From Candidatus Hermodarchaeota archaeon (GTDB lineage Archaea > Asgardarchaeota > Hermodarchaeia > Hermodarchaeales > Hermodarchaeaceae), in assembly GCA_016840595.1 (NCBI GenBank), contig JAEOSA010000117.1, positions 1-6,285 on the forward strand: 6,285 nt of DNA, given 5' to 3'. The position numbers were made by a program, and so were the translations under genes. Position 1 is the stretch's first letter. Each line of letters starts with the position of its first letter. Positions 1 through 6,285 of this stretch are shown here, one piece after another. The notes under the pieces were generated by a model, which saw only the letters and a list, made by a program, of their open reading frames with translations, did not search any database and was not told the DNA's origin.

Positions 1-3000
1 CAGTTTACTTGATTCTGTGTTAATCGTTTCACTAGTGCTTCCAATTGCCTCAACCAGTTTGGAAGCAACAGTTTGTAATTGTACAAGCTCCTGCTGGAGA
101 GTAGACACATAGTCTTCAGTTTCATCCAAAAGTGCAGTAGCAAAGGTTCCTAAGTGTTTGTCAATTGCATTTCGCTGTTCATCAATTTTCGAAGCACAAG
201 TTTGCCCAATATTCTCAATGATGTCCTGGGTACTAGTAATTTGGTTCCGATCAAAATTCTTTAGCTGGGTTTGAATTTCAGAAATTGTCGCAGTTACACT
301 TGCACTCTGTTCACGGACTAGGTCTCGCATGTGATCAACTAGGTCTTCAGCACGTTTCGTTTGTGATTCTGATTCGTTTTGAACGCTTTCCACAAATTTG
401 TCAGCTGTTTGGCGAATTGCAGAAAGGTTGGATTCAGTTGCAGTTTCAATCTCATCTGACATTGTCTCCATCTTTTGCGTCAAAGTAAGTTCTTGAGCGC
501 TAATATCCTCGACTAATCCTTCCAGTAGAGTTTCTGTTTCATTAAGCTGGGCAAGGCAATCTTCTTGCATTTCATTAATTCCCTGAGTAAGTTGTTCATT
601 GAATCCTGTTTTCTCACGTTCAAAGGCTTGAGCTGTGGCTGTCAGTAAATTACCTGCATCATCCCCAAAATTCGCGAGCGTCGTGGAAACATTCACCGTT
701 GCTTGATCAACAGCCGAACCAATAGCGGTATTAAGGGCACCAAGATTAGCTGTGACATTAGACGAATAGTCATCCATTATCTTGGTAATAGGCAGCCAAT
801 AACGGTCAACTCGTGTTTTCACACGCGTATCATACTTTTCAAGAGTCTCACCTAGCTTAGTTTCAAGGGCTTGAATTGTAGAGGTTACGGGAGGTGCCTG
901 AGTATCTTGATATTCTCGGAGTTGTTCTGACAATTGAGTTCGAAGACGTTTATCTAAGCTATTTTGAAAAGCTGCATTTGCTTGAACTTCCAGATCTGCA
1001 TAACTATTTGTGAGGGTTGTTTGATAGTTTTCCACTGCCGTGCTGGAACCTTTCTTCACAAGGTTGGTTAGTGTTATTTTCAAGTCATTGCTGTAATTAG
1101 CGTGGAGTAGCTGTTCATGAATCGATTGGAGTCTGGTTGCGATGTTTTTCGTATAGTCTTTTTGCTGTTTTTCAAGGACCGATTGATAATCAACGAAGAT
1201 TGACTGTGGAGTAATGACTTGGCTGTTAAGATGCTGTTCGGCTAATCTTGGGAGTAGTTCTTGAGGGAGTTGTTGTAGGGTCGAAAGTGTGGCTTCAAAG
1301 ATTGTTGAAATTTGTGCTTCTCGGTCAGTTTGGTTGCGGAGTTTCTCTTGAAATTCTTCTAAAATTTCAGTTAATTCGTTTGCGAGTTTATCACGAACCG
1401 CTTTCTTCTCTTTTGGTAAAAGGGTCTTTGGAAGGGCAAGAACGCGGTTTACGGTTTTTTGGAATAAGGTGTCTATTTGGTTTTCTCGCTTAGATTGCCG
1501 TGATACTTTCGTTTTACAATTACGAAGATGAGTAGTAATCTGAGCTGAGAATTCTCCGCTTATTAACTCGATGAGCTTTTGCAGTTGCTCATCTTGGATT
1601 GTATTGAATTCTTCACGGGCTTTTTTGAATATGATATCAGATTGTTTGTTGAACGCGGTGTGTTGTTTCGCGGCAAAGTCTTGAAATGTCGTCAAGAGTG
1701 TATTGAGTTGTGTTTTTACACTCGTGATGATTTTCTTGTTTATTCTTTTGAGTGCTGCTTTTGTTACTTGCTTTCTTCCTGCCAATCGGGCGGTTTTGGC
1801 TGCTTGCGTTTCCAGGGTAGTCTGTTTGTTTTTCAGAGTAGTCTTGTAACCATCTAAGGCGGCTAGAGCAATTGGAGGTACTATTTCTGAAAGAGAGGCA
1901 GTTAGACCATTGATTACTTTTTGATCTCTATTGGATAACTGAGTTGAATGGGATTGAACGGCCTTAGCAATCGCGGCTTCTCGTTTATCTTGAATTTCAG
2001 TAATTGAGGGCTGAAATTCTGCAATTGCGGTTTCAACTTTGGCAATCTGTTCTTGTCTTACACGGTTTGCAGTTGTATCAACACCATCAGAGTATTGTTT
2101 CACAATGTTTTCAAGTTGAGAAAATTCCTTTTGCAACTCTGAAGTTGATGCTTTCGTGATTTTATTCAAGGCTGCTGTAAATGTACGCAGCTGTTTGTCA
2201 ACAATTTGTTGAGTCTTGGTGGCTTTAGTGATATTTTCTATTGCTGCCTGTTTAACTGCCTTCTTGGTTTGTCTAATCCTGTCTTGAGCATATTGACCGA
2301 TTTGATCCTTAGTTGTTTTTAGGCTGACAAGAACAACGTTTCTTTCTTGGTTTACCAGTTTTTGGGCCCGTTTACTAAGAGTACGACTCTGTTCTTCTTG
2401 TAATGCAATTTTCGATTGGAAATCGGTGAGAAACGATTCAGTGGTTTTTTGGACGTTTGTCAACCGGCGTTTAAGCCGTCTTCCAATCTGGCCTCCCCTG
2501 GATTTGAAATTCTTTTGAAGAGAGGTTTGCGTTGCAGTAAGATTCTTGATTATTGATTGAAGGAGAGTGCGTACTTCAAGAAGGTGGGCAAGGTAAGCAT
2601 CCCTCATTTCGATACCTAAACCTTCACTGGCGGCATCAAGGATTTGTTCATGTTCTAATTTCACTTGTTCTGTAAGTGTGGCTAAATCAGATTTGATTTT
2701 TGAGAACTGATTAAACGTGAGTGCAGAAGGTGGCCATTGAGCAATAGTTGTACTCGCTTCTTTGTGCAACCCTTGGAATCCTCGGCTAGTGGTTTCAAGT
2801 GACTTCTGCAACTCTTGAAAGAGGGAATTAGTGATTTGCACAGAAGTTTTTCGGGAGGTATTTATTGTGGTTTCCATTTCAGTTGCAGTTTTATTTGTTC
2901 TTTGTGTTAAACGGCGACCATCTTTCTTCAGCGCCTTTTCCATTTGTACTACAGTTTCATTCAATGCCTGGGTTCGTCGCGTCCAAACATCACGAACTTG

Positions 3001-4026
3001 AGTGTTGATATCTTGAATGCTCTTCGAGAGGGTGTTTTCTATACCTGCTTGAAAAGTTGTGAGGGCTTGTTGTGATTCTTGACTATAGGTCTCGATTTTG
3101 TTTTTAAGATCAATAGCAGTTTCATCTGTAATTTCTGATGAACCTTCTTTTTGTGACGTAATTCCTGTTGATAATGTCTTGAGGGTGGAATCAACACTTC
3201 TCTGGTAAACGGAGTCGGCGTCTTCAAGGTGTGATTTTAATTGTTGGGTAGAGGTATCCGCTTGATTGAGTAGACGGTCTGCGATTGTTGTGGTCCATTG
3301 TTCTGTTTCCTCTCTGTGAGCTTCCATCGCCTTACTGGCATCGTCCAAAGCTAGTTTCTGGGTGTCCTCGAATTGCTTTTTTCCCTCTCTTATTGTTTGT
3401 TTAAGAGATTGTTGCAGAGCAATTGTTTGATTTGATAGTTCCTCGGTGCTGGAAGCAGAAAGATTGGTCAAAGTTTTTTGAAGATTTTCAGAAACATTAC
3501 TCAAAACAATATTTGTAGCCATCGCGGCTTCATTCAAGGCAATTCCTTGTCGCTCATTCAGATTCTCTAAGGATGAACGGATCTGTCTCGTCATTGATTG
3601 TAATTCGCTGTGTATCTCGTCTATGGTTTTATTTTGAAGTTTTTGTAATTCTTTCCATGACGCTCGGGTTTCCTTGGAAAATGCTTGGACTTCATTAGCT
3701 AGTTCCTTATAAGGTGCAAAAGCTCGGTAACGATTTACCACTCCAGGAAGAGGTTTGACTAATTGTTTCTTCACGAGTGTGGCAATTGTACTTTCGACCT
3801 TGACTAGAGGGACGCCTGAATAGAGACTTATTTCTCCGTGTGTTAGTCGGCCCATAATTAGCAACGCTGTGTATACTCGGCTTTGTGACTCTGAAAGTTT
3901 AAATTGGACCTGCAATGCTAATAACAAGTCTGGAGAAATCTCAATTGGTGCTGGGCACTGTGGAGAACGTGTCTTCTCCCTTTCTAGGGCTGGAGGGGGG
4001 TTAGAATTACCTTCTTGTGGTGTCAT
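1..4026 (-). CDS. Giant TrmB-type winged-helix / coiled-coil protein, partial (C-terminus beyond left edge)
   Basis: The frame is open from the ATG at 4026 to base 1: 1,342 codons with no stop, by codon-by-codon translation. Residues 1-35 form a Pro-rich, probably disordered tail. Residues about 36-106 resemble the TrmB winged helix: helix LSESQSRVYTALLIMG (44-59), a turn around HGEISLYSGVP, recognition helix 74-88, and wing LVKPLPG..NRYRAFAP. From 107 to the end it is nearly all predicted amphipathic helix/coiled coil, rich in Gln, Thr, Ser, Glu, Lys and Leu and poor in Pro and aromatics. Helix breaks fall near 431-433 (WPP), 673, 717-718 (PP), 866-871, 921-940, 1045-1046 (PP) and 1079. No Walker motif, membrane segment or signal peptide is visible. 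The start is fixed by an in-frame TGA just upstream (4032-4030) and a GGTGAT ribosome site 5 nt away. Normal TrmB regulators are about 250-350 residues with a short coil and a sugar-binding domain, so this is far outside the family. Function is unknown; DNA binding is inferred from the winged helix. Confidence 0.93.
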   Translation of the reverse strand, partial: MTPQEGNSNPPPALEREKTRSPQCPAPIEISPDLLLALQVQFKLSESQSRVYTALLIMGRLTHGEISLYSGVPLVKVESTIATLVKKQLVKPLPGVVNRYRAFAPYKELANEVQAFSKETRASWKELQKLQNKTIDEIHSELQSMTRQIRSSLENLNERQGIALNEAAMATNIVLSNVSENLQKTLTNLSASSTEELSNQTIALQQSLKQTIREGKKQFEDTQKLALDDASKAMEAHREETEQWTTTIADRLLNQADTSTQQLKSHLEDADSVYQRSVDSTLKTLSTGITSQKEGSSEITDETAIDLKNKIETYSQESQQALTTFQAGIENTLSKSIQDINTQVRDVWTRRTQALNETVVQMEKALKKDGRRLTQRTNKTATEMETTINTSRKTSVQITNSLFQELQKSLETTSRGFQGLHKEASTTIAQWPPSALTFNQFSKIKSDLATLTEQVKLEHEQILDAASEGLGIEMRDAYLAHLLEVRTLLQSIIKNLTATQTSLQKNFKSRGGQIGRRLKRRLTNVQKTTESFLTDFQSKIALQEEQSRTLSKRAQKLVNQERNVVLVSLKTTKDQIGQYAQDRIRQTKKAVKQAAIENITKATKTQQIVDKQLRTFTAALNKITKASTSELQKEFSQLENIVKQYSDGVDTTANRVRQEQIAKVETAIAEFQPSITEIQDKREAAIAKAVQSHSTQLSNRDQKVINGLTASLSEIVPPIALAALDGYKTTLKNKQTTLETQAAKTARLAGRKQVTKAALKRINKKIITSVKTQLNTLLTTFQDFAAKQHTAFNKQSDIIFKKAREEFNTIQDEQLQKLIELISGEFSAQITTHLRNCKTKVSRQSKRENQIDTLFQKTVNRVLALPKTLLPKEKKAVRDKLANELTEILEEFQEKLRNQTDREAQISTIFEATLSTLQQLPQELLPRLAEQHLNSQVITPQSIFVDYQSVLEKQQKDYTKNIATRLQSIHEQLLHANYSNDLKITLTNLVKKGSSTAVENYQTTLTNSYADLEVQANAAFQNSLDKRLRTQLSEQLREYQDTQAPPVTSTIQALETKLGETLEKYDTRVKTRVDRYWLPITKIMDDYSSNVTANLGALNTAIGSAVDQATVNVSTTLANFGDDAGNLLTATAQAFEREKTGFNEQLTQGINEMQEDCLAQLNETETLLEGLVEDISAQELTLTQKMETMSDEIETATESNLSAIRQTADKFVESVQNESESQTKRAEDLVDHMRDLVREQSASVTATISEIQTQLKNFDRNQITSTQDIIENIGQTCASKIDEQRNAIDKHLGTFATALLDETEDYVSTLQQELVQLQTVASKLVEAIGSTSETINTESSKL

Positions 4027-4031
4027 ATCTC

Positions 4032-4037
4032 ATCACC
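4032..4037 (-). promoter_or_regulatory. Ribosome binding site of the giant coiled-coil gene
   Basis: On the minus strand GGTGAT lies 5 nt before the ATG at 4026. It matches the GGAGGTGAT complement of the 16S rRNA 3' end. With the in-frame stop directly upstream it settles the start codon. A competing ATG at 4033-4031 is in another frame and overlaps this site. Confidence 0.65.
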
Positions 4038-4055
4038 AAATCAATTCCAAGGTTG

Positions 4056-4065
4056 CTTACGTAAG
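4056..4065. promoter_or_regulatory. 10-bp perfect palindrome CTTACGTAAG, possible operator
   Basis: A perfect inverted repeat with no spacer, about 30-40 bp before the giant coiled-coil start and inside its predicted leader. Its position would suit a dimeric regulator, possibly the winged-helix protein itself. One such palindrome in a 119-bp gap has roughly a one in ten chance of arising at random, and it does not extend beyond 10 bp, so this is a weak candidate. Confidence 0.2.
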
Positions 4066-4113
4066 AGGTGAATGGAATCGACTGCTGCGATAGTAGTTGT
4101 TTCTCGTCACCCT

Positions 4114-4120
4114 CTATAAG
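4114..4120 (-). promoter_or_regulatory. Possible TATA box of the giant coiled-coil gene
   Basis: CTTATAG reads on the minus strand in the 119-bp gap between the aminotransferase stop and the coiled-coil start. It resembles the CTTATAA in front of the aminotransferase. Initiation about 25 nt downstream would fall near 4092 and give a leader of about 65 nt that ends in the GGTGAT ribosome site. A purine-rich BRE is not obvious (GCATC precedes it), so this is a weak call. Read-through from the aminotransferase gene is the alternative. Confidence 0.35.
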
Positions 4121-4145
4121 GATGCCGCGCATTTGATGTTAAAAT

Positions 4146-5309
4146 TTAGAAACTTTCTTTGAGCATCTGTTCTTGAGCTGCTAAAACTCCAGAACCAATG
4201 GGTACATCGTAGCCAAGACGTTTCAGTACTACCTCAATAATAGCGATTGTTGCTAACACGTCTCGTTCTGTACAGATGTTCATGTGGTTAGTTCGCCAAA
4301 TCTTTCCTTTGACTGGACCTTGACCACCTGCAATGAGAATTCCCAGATTACGAACTTGATTCCGAAATTCCTTGTCAGTAATGCCTCCCGGATATCTGAC
4401 GGCTGTTACAGTGTTAGAATAAAAGGCGGGGTCAGCAAGGAGGTCAAGACCCATCCCGAGGTATCCTGCCCGAGTGATTCTTCCTAAACGGCGATGGCGT
4501 TCAATTCGCTGTTCATAGCCTTCCTCAAACATTATGGTTAGAGACTCGTGGAGTCCGTAAATGAGGGTGACTGCAGAGGTGAAGGGGGAATCGCCAAAAC
4601 TGTCATAGCGTTTCTTCGCCTTTACCAAGTCAAGGTAGTAAGTGGGGTTCGACTGTTTTCGATTCTCAATCTTTTTCCAGGCACGAGAACCTACCCAGAT
4701 AACTCCAAGACCCGGAGGTACACCGAGGCATTTCTGGCTTCCTGTTACCAACATGTCAAAATTCCACTTATCTGGATAAACGTAATCTCCACCAACAGAT
4801 GTGATTCCATCAACAATGAGAAGGCGGTCATAATCTCGCACAACCTGACCGATCTCCTTGGCTGGATTAAGAACACCTGTTGAAGTTTCGTTGTGACATA
4901 TTGTTACTGCCCGAATTGAAGCATCAGACGCTAAAGCCTCGCGCACAGCCTCAGGGCTAGCTGCTTGACCGTAAGCAATCTCCTGTAGTACAGATTTTCC
5001 ACCAAATGCTGTAGTGATTTCTTGCCAACGTTCACTAAACTTTCCGTTAACCACGTTCAGAACTTTTTCGCCCGGTTCAATCGCATTTGCAATAGCCGCT
5101 TCCATCGCAGCCGTTCCCGATCCCGCAAACAATAACACGTCTTGTTCTGTCTGAAGTAACCGTTGTAGGAGTCCTACTGTTTCTTTGTAGGTGGTTTGGT
5201 ATTCTTTTGTTCGGTGACCATATATGACTCGTGACATTGCCCGATATACACGGGGGTGAATCGGTACAGGTCCAGGAATCATCAGGGTTGTGAGCTCTTC
5301 ATCATACAT
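4146..5309 (-). CDS. Class V PLP-dependent aminotransferase, alanine/serine-glyoxylate (AGXT-like) group
   Basis: A cytosolic fold-type I PLP enzyme expected to move an amino group between a small amino acid (Ala or Ser) and glyoxylate or pyruvate. Counting from the upstream ATG at 5336 (396 aa): MIPGPVPIHP N-terminal motif at 19-28; GHRTKEY, equivalent to the family HRSPEF, at 40-46; Gly-rich cofactor-phosphate loop AGSGTAAMEA at 71-80; NETSTG at 149-154; pyridine-binding Asp176 in IVDGITSVGG; Schiff-base Lys202 in TGSQKCLGVPPG; substrate-carboxylate Arg348 in WRTNHMN. The ATG at 5309 (387 aa) is preferred because family similarity begins close after it, AGGTG lies 10 nt upstream, and the predicted transcription start is near 5336. 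The gene is full length and intact, with a 108-bp gap after the aldehyde dehydrogenase. Close relatives include serine-pyruvate, serine-glyoxylate and ureidoglycine-glyoxylate aminotransferases and the archaeal enzyme proposed to act on phosphoserine; sequence alone does not choose among them. Confidence 0.95.
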   Translation of the reverse strand: MYDEELTTLMIPGPVPIHPRVYRAMSRVIYGHRTKEYQTTYKETVGLLQRLLQTEQDVLLFAGSGTAAMEAAIANAIEPGEKVLNVVNGKFSERWQEITTAFGGKSVLQEIAYGQAASPEAVREALASDASIRAVTICHNETSTGVLNPAKEIGQVVRDYDRLLIVDGITSVGGDYVYPDKWNFDMLVTGSQKCLGVPPGLGVIWVGSRAWKKIENRKQSNPTYYLDLVKAKKRYDSFGDSPFTSAVTLIYGLHESLTIMFEEGYEQRIERHRRLGRITRAGYLGMGLDLLADPAFYSNTVTAVRYPGGITDKEFRNQVRNLGILIAGGQGPVKGKIWRTNHMNICTERDVLATIAIIEVVLKRLGYDVPIGSGVLAAQEQMLKESF

Positions 5310-5319
5310 GTTAAAACAA

Positions 5320-5324
5320 CACCT
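5320..5324 (-). promoter_or_regulatory. Ribosome binding site supporting the aminotransferase start at 5309
   Basis: AGGTG on the minus strand sits 10 nt before the ATG at 5309. The other in-frame ATG, at 5336, has only a GGGGAG almost touching it (5338-5343), too close to work as a normal ribosome site. This favours the shorter protein, although a leaderless transcript starting at 5336 could also be translated. Confidence 0.5.
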
Positions 5325-5358
5325 GTCAACACTCATGCTCCCCGCAGAACATTTTCCG

Positions 5359-5365
5359 TTATAAG
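5359..5365 (-). promoter_or_regulatory. Archaeal TATA box of the aminotransferase gene
   Basis: CTTATAA on the minus strand, preceded by AAAGG, which could serve as a purine-rich BRE. Its centre is about 26 nt from 5336, the usual TATA-to-start distance in archaea. This places initiation almost exactly on the upstream ATG and gives a leader of about 27 nt to the preferred ATG at 5309. It lies between the aldehyde dehydrogenase stop and the aminotransferase, so the aminotransferase probably has its own promoter. Confidence 0.5.
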
Positions 5366-5417
5366 CCTTTGTGTTAGAATTGTGTATCTCATTTTACCTC
5401 TAATTATGATAACTGAG

Positions 5418-6285
5418 TTATGCAGGAAAATGACGATATTTCATGTAAGCTAATGCTTCGTAGAAGTATTTTCCACCAAACACCCCACTCGTTTTCAGGC
5501 CACCGAGGTGTGGGAAGAATGTATCAAAGTGGAGATGATCAGAGTTAATGGTTACTCCTGGTGCTTCAATTTCATCGAAGAAACGTTGCCAAATCGCTGG
5601 ATCTTCACTGTACACCGAAGTTCGAATACCGTATGGTGTATTATTCGCCTGATTCATTGCCTCTTCAAAAGTGCGAATCTTCATGATAGGCAACACCGGT
5701 CCAAAGGTCTCTTGATACCACATCTGGCACTCGAGGGGCACATCACTTAGAATTGTAGGCTTGTAAAATAGGCCAGCATCATCACGTTCTCCGGAGACGT
5801 TAATTCGATAGCCACCGACTTCTAATTTAGCTCCTTTTTTCAAAGCCTCTTGGGTCATATCAATCACTTGATACAATGCTCTACTCCCAACGATGGGCAA
5901 ATCTGTTTCAGGATCTGCGGGAATGCCTGGCTGCATTTTTTCACTTTCCTCGACTAGAGCTTTGATGAATTCATTATAGATGGCTTCGTGGAGAAAGAGC
6001 CTTTTGGCAGCAAGACAAATTTGTCCTGAACCAAAGAACCTAGCTTGTGTCACAAAGTGGGCTACTTTATCAATGTCAACATCTTTCCATACGAGGCTGG
6101 CTCCACTTCCAGCAAGTTCAGGCACAAAGTGCATTCCTCGCTTAATCGCCTGCCCCATTAACTGTAATCCAATTTGTGAATCACCATAGTAGACCATTGC
6201 ATTCAGTGGCGCTTCGTTCACCATATACTGGGCTATTGGTCTAGCAGGTCCAATGACGGCTTGAAATGCGCTAACTGGAAAGTCT
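5418..6285 (-). CDS. Aldehyde dehydrogenase superfamily protein, partial (N-terminus beyond right edge)
   Basis: Oxidises an aldehyde to the acid (or acyl product) with NAD(P)+; cytosolic. The frame is open to the right edge (first complete codon at 6284), giving 288 visible residues of a family usually near 470-500, so about 190 residues including most of the Rossmann domain are missing. The ATG at 6224 is internal, not the start. In fragment numbering: YYGDSQIG (32-39) sits where the cofactor loop FTGSxxxG belongs; general-base Glu56 in PELAGSG; catalytic Cys90 in GSGQICLAAKR, 34 residues after the Glu exactly as in human ALDH2 (268 and 302); ETFGPV (192-197) holds the cofactor-ribose Glu; the end has the GGLKTSG version of the family FGGxKxSG motif. 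All catalytic residues that can be seen are present. The substrate cannot be told from this half. The neighbouring aminotransferase hints at a small aldehyde or semialdehyde, but that is inference. The ELAGSG and GDSQIG variants suggest a less-studied subgroup. Confidence 0.95.
   Translation of the reverse strand, partial: DFPVSAFQAVIGPARPIAQYMVNEAPLNAMVYYGDSQIGLQLMGQAIKRGMHFVPELAGSGASLVWKDVDIDKVAHFVTQARFFGSGQICLAAKRLFLHEAIYNEFIKALVEESEKMQPGIPADPETDLPIVGSRALYQVIDMTQEALKKGAKLEVGGYRINVSGERDDAGLFYKPTILSDVPLECQMWYQETFGPVLPIMKIRTFEEAMNQANNTPYGIRTSVYSEDPAIWQRFFDEIEAPGVTINSDHLHFDTFFPHLGGLKTSGVFGGKYFYEALAYMKYRHFPA

Noticed and set aside
1..780. Chemoreceptor (MCP) signalling domain in the distal coil
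   Set aside because: The Ala/Thr/Ser/Glu-rich helix looks superficially similar, but the conserved hairpin-tip motif (E-I-x-R-V-V-x-x-I) was not found and there is no membrane segment.
285..1857. Short plus-strand frames at 285-488, 1248-1493 and 1579-1857
   Set aside because: They lie entirely inside the long minus-strand coiled-coil frame and look like antisense shadows; none resembles a known protein.
3039..3227. 62-aa minus-strand frame
   Set aside because: It is a different frame within the coiled-coil gene, Lys/Gln-rich because of the composition of the real frame; no independent start signal was seen.
1..4026. SMC/Rad50-like chromosome ATPase
   Set aside because: The long coil invites this label, but the complete N-terminus has a winged helix and no Walker A motif, and no hinge domain is recognisable in the visible part.
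4032..4071. Hairpin hiding the ribosome site of the coiled-coil gene (TCACC pairing with GGTGA)
   Set aside because: Only 5 bp can pair across a loop of about 29 nt, too weak to claim as a riboregulator.
3869..4093. Plus-strand frame covering the coiled-coil start and its leader
   Set aside because: It is antisense to the well-supported winged-helix N-terminus and shows no family resemblance.
4120..4150. Terminator after the aminotransferase
   Set aside because: Only a short ATTTT follows the stop, with no stable hairpin and no long T run.
4284..5750. Plus-strand frames at 4284-4487, 4548-4883, 5256-5453 and 5508-5750
   Set aside because: They are antisense to the aminotransferase and aldehyde dehydrogenase genes, whose motifs are intact on the minus strand.

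Overview
This 6.3-kb window carries three genes, all on the minus strand, so transcription runs from high to low coordinates. Nearly all of it is coding. The only non-coding stretches are two gaps of about 110-120 bp, and each of them holds promoter-like sequence. No RNA gene, mobile element, CRISPR array or long DNA repeat was seen.

The organism looks archaeal. The left-hand protein starts with a TrmB-type winged helix, a family found mainly in archaea. Both gaps contain a CTTATA-type TATA box, and both complete genes have Shine-Dalgarno sequences matching GGAGGTGAT. A very long coiled-coil protein and a moderate to low G+C content would fit an Asgard-type or other mesophilic archaeon. That lineage guess is inference only; nothing here fixes it.

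Right to left, in order of transcription: (1) 6285-5418 is the C-terminal 288 residues of an NAD(P)-dependent aldehyde dehydrogenase, with catalytic Glu and Cys present and the N-terminus beyond the right edge. (2) 5309-4146 is a complete class V PLP-dependent aminotransferase of the alanine/serine-glyoxylate (AGXT-like) group, with its own promoter. (3) 4026-1 is the start and at least 1,342 residues of a giant protein that runs off the left edge. It has an N-terminal DNA-binding winged helix followed by roughly 1,235 residues of almost uninterrupted predicted helix or coiled coil. No ATPase or membrane segment is visible in it.

The first two genes could share a small-aldehyde/glyoxylate/amino-acid pathway, but the sequence does not prove this. 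The giant protein has no evident metabolic link to them. It is the item most worth following up: a sequence-specific DNA-binding head on a rod that could be well over 100 nm long, with a basic middle and an acidic distal part, suggests an architectural, tethering or segregation-type role rather than an ordinary TrmB sugar-responsive regulator.
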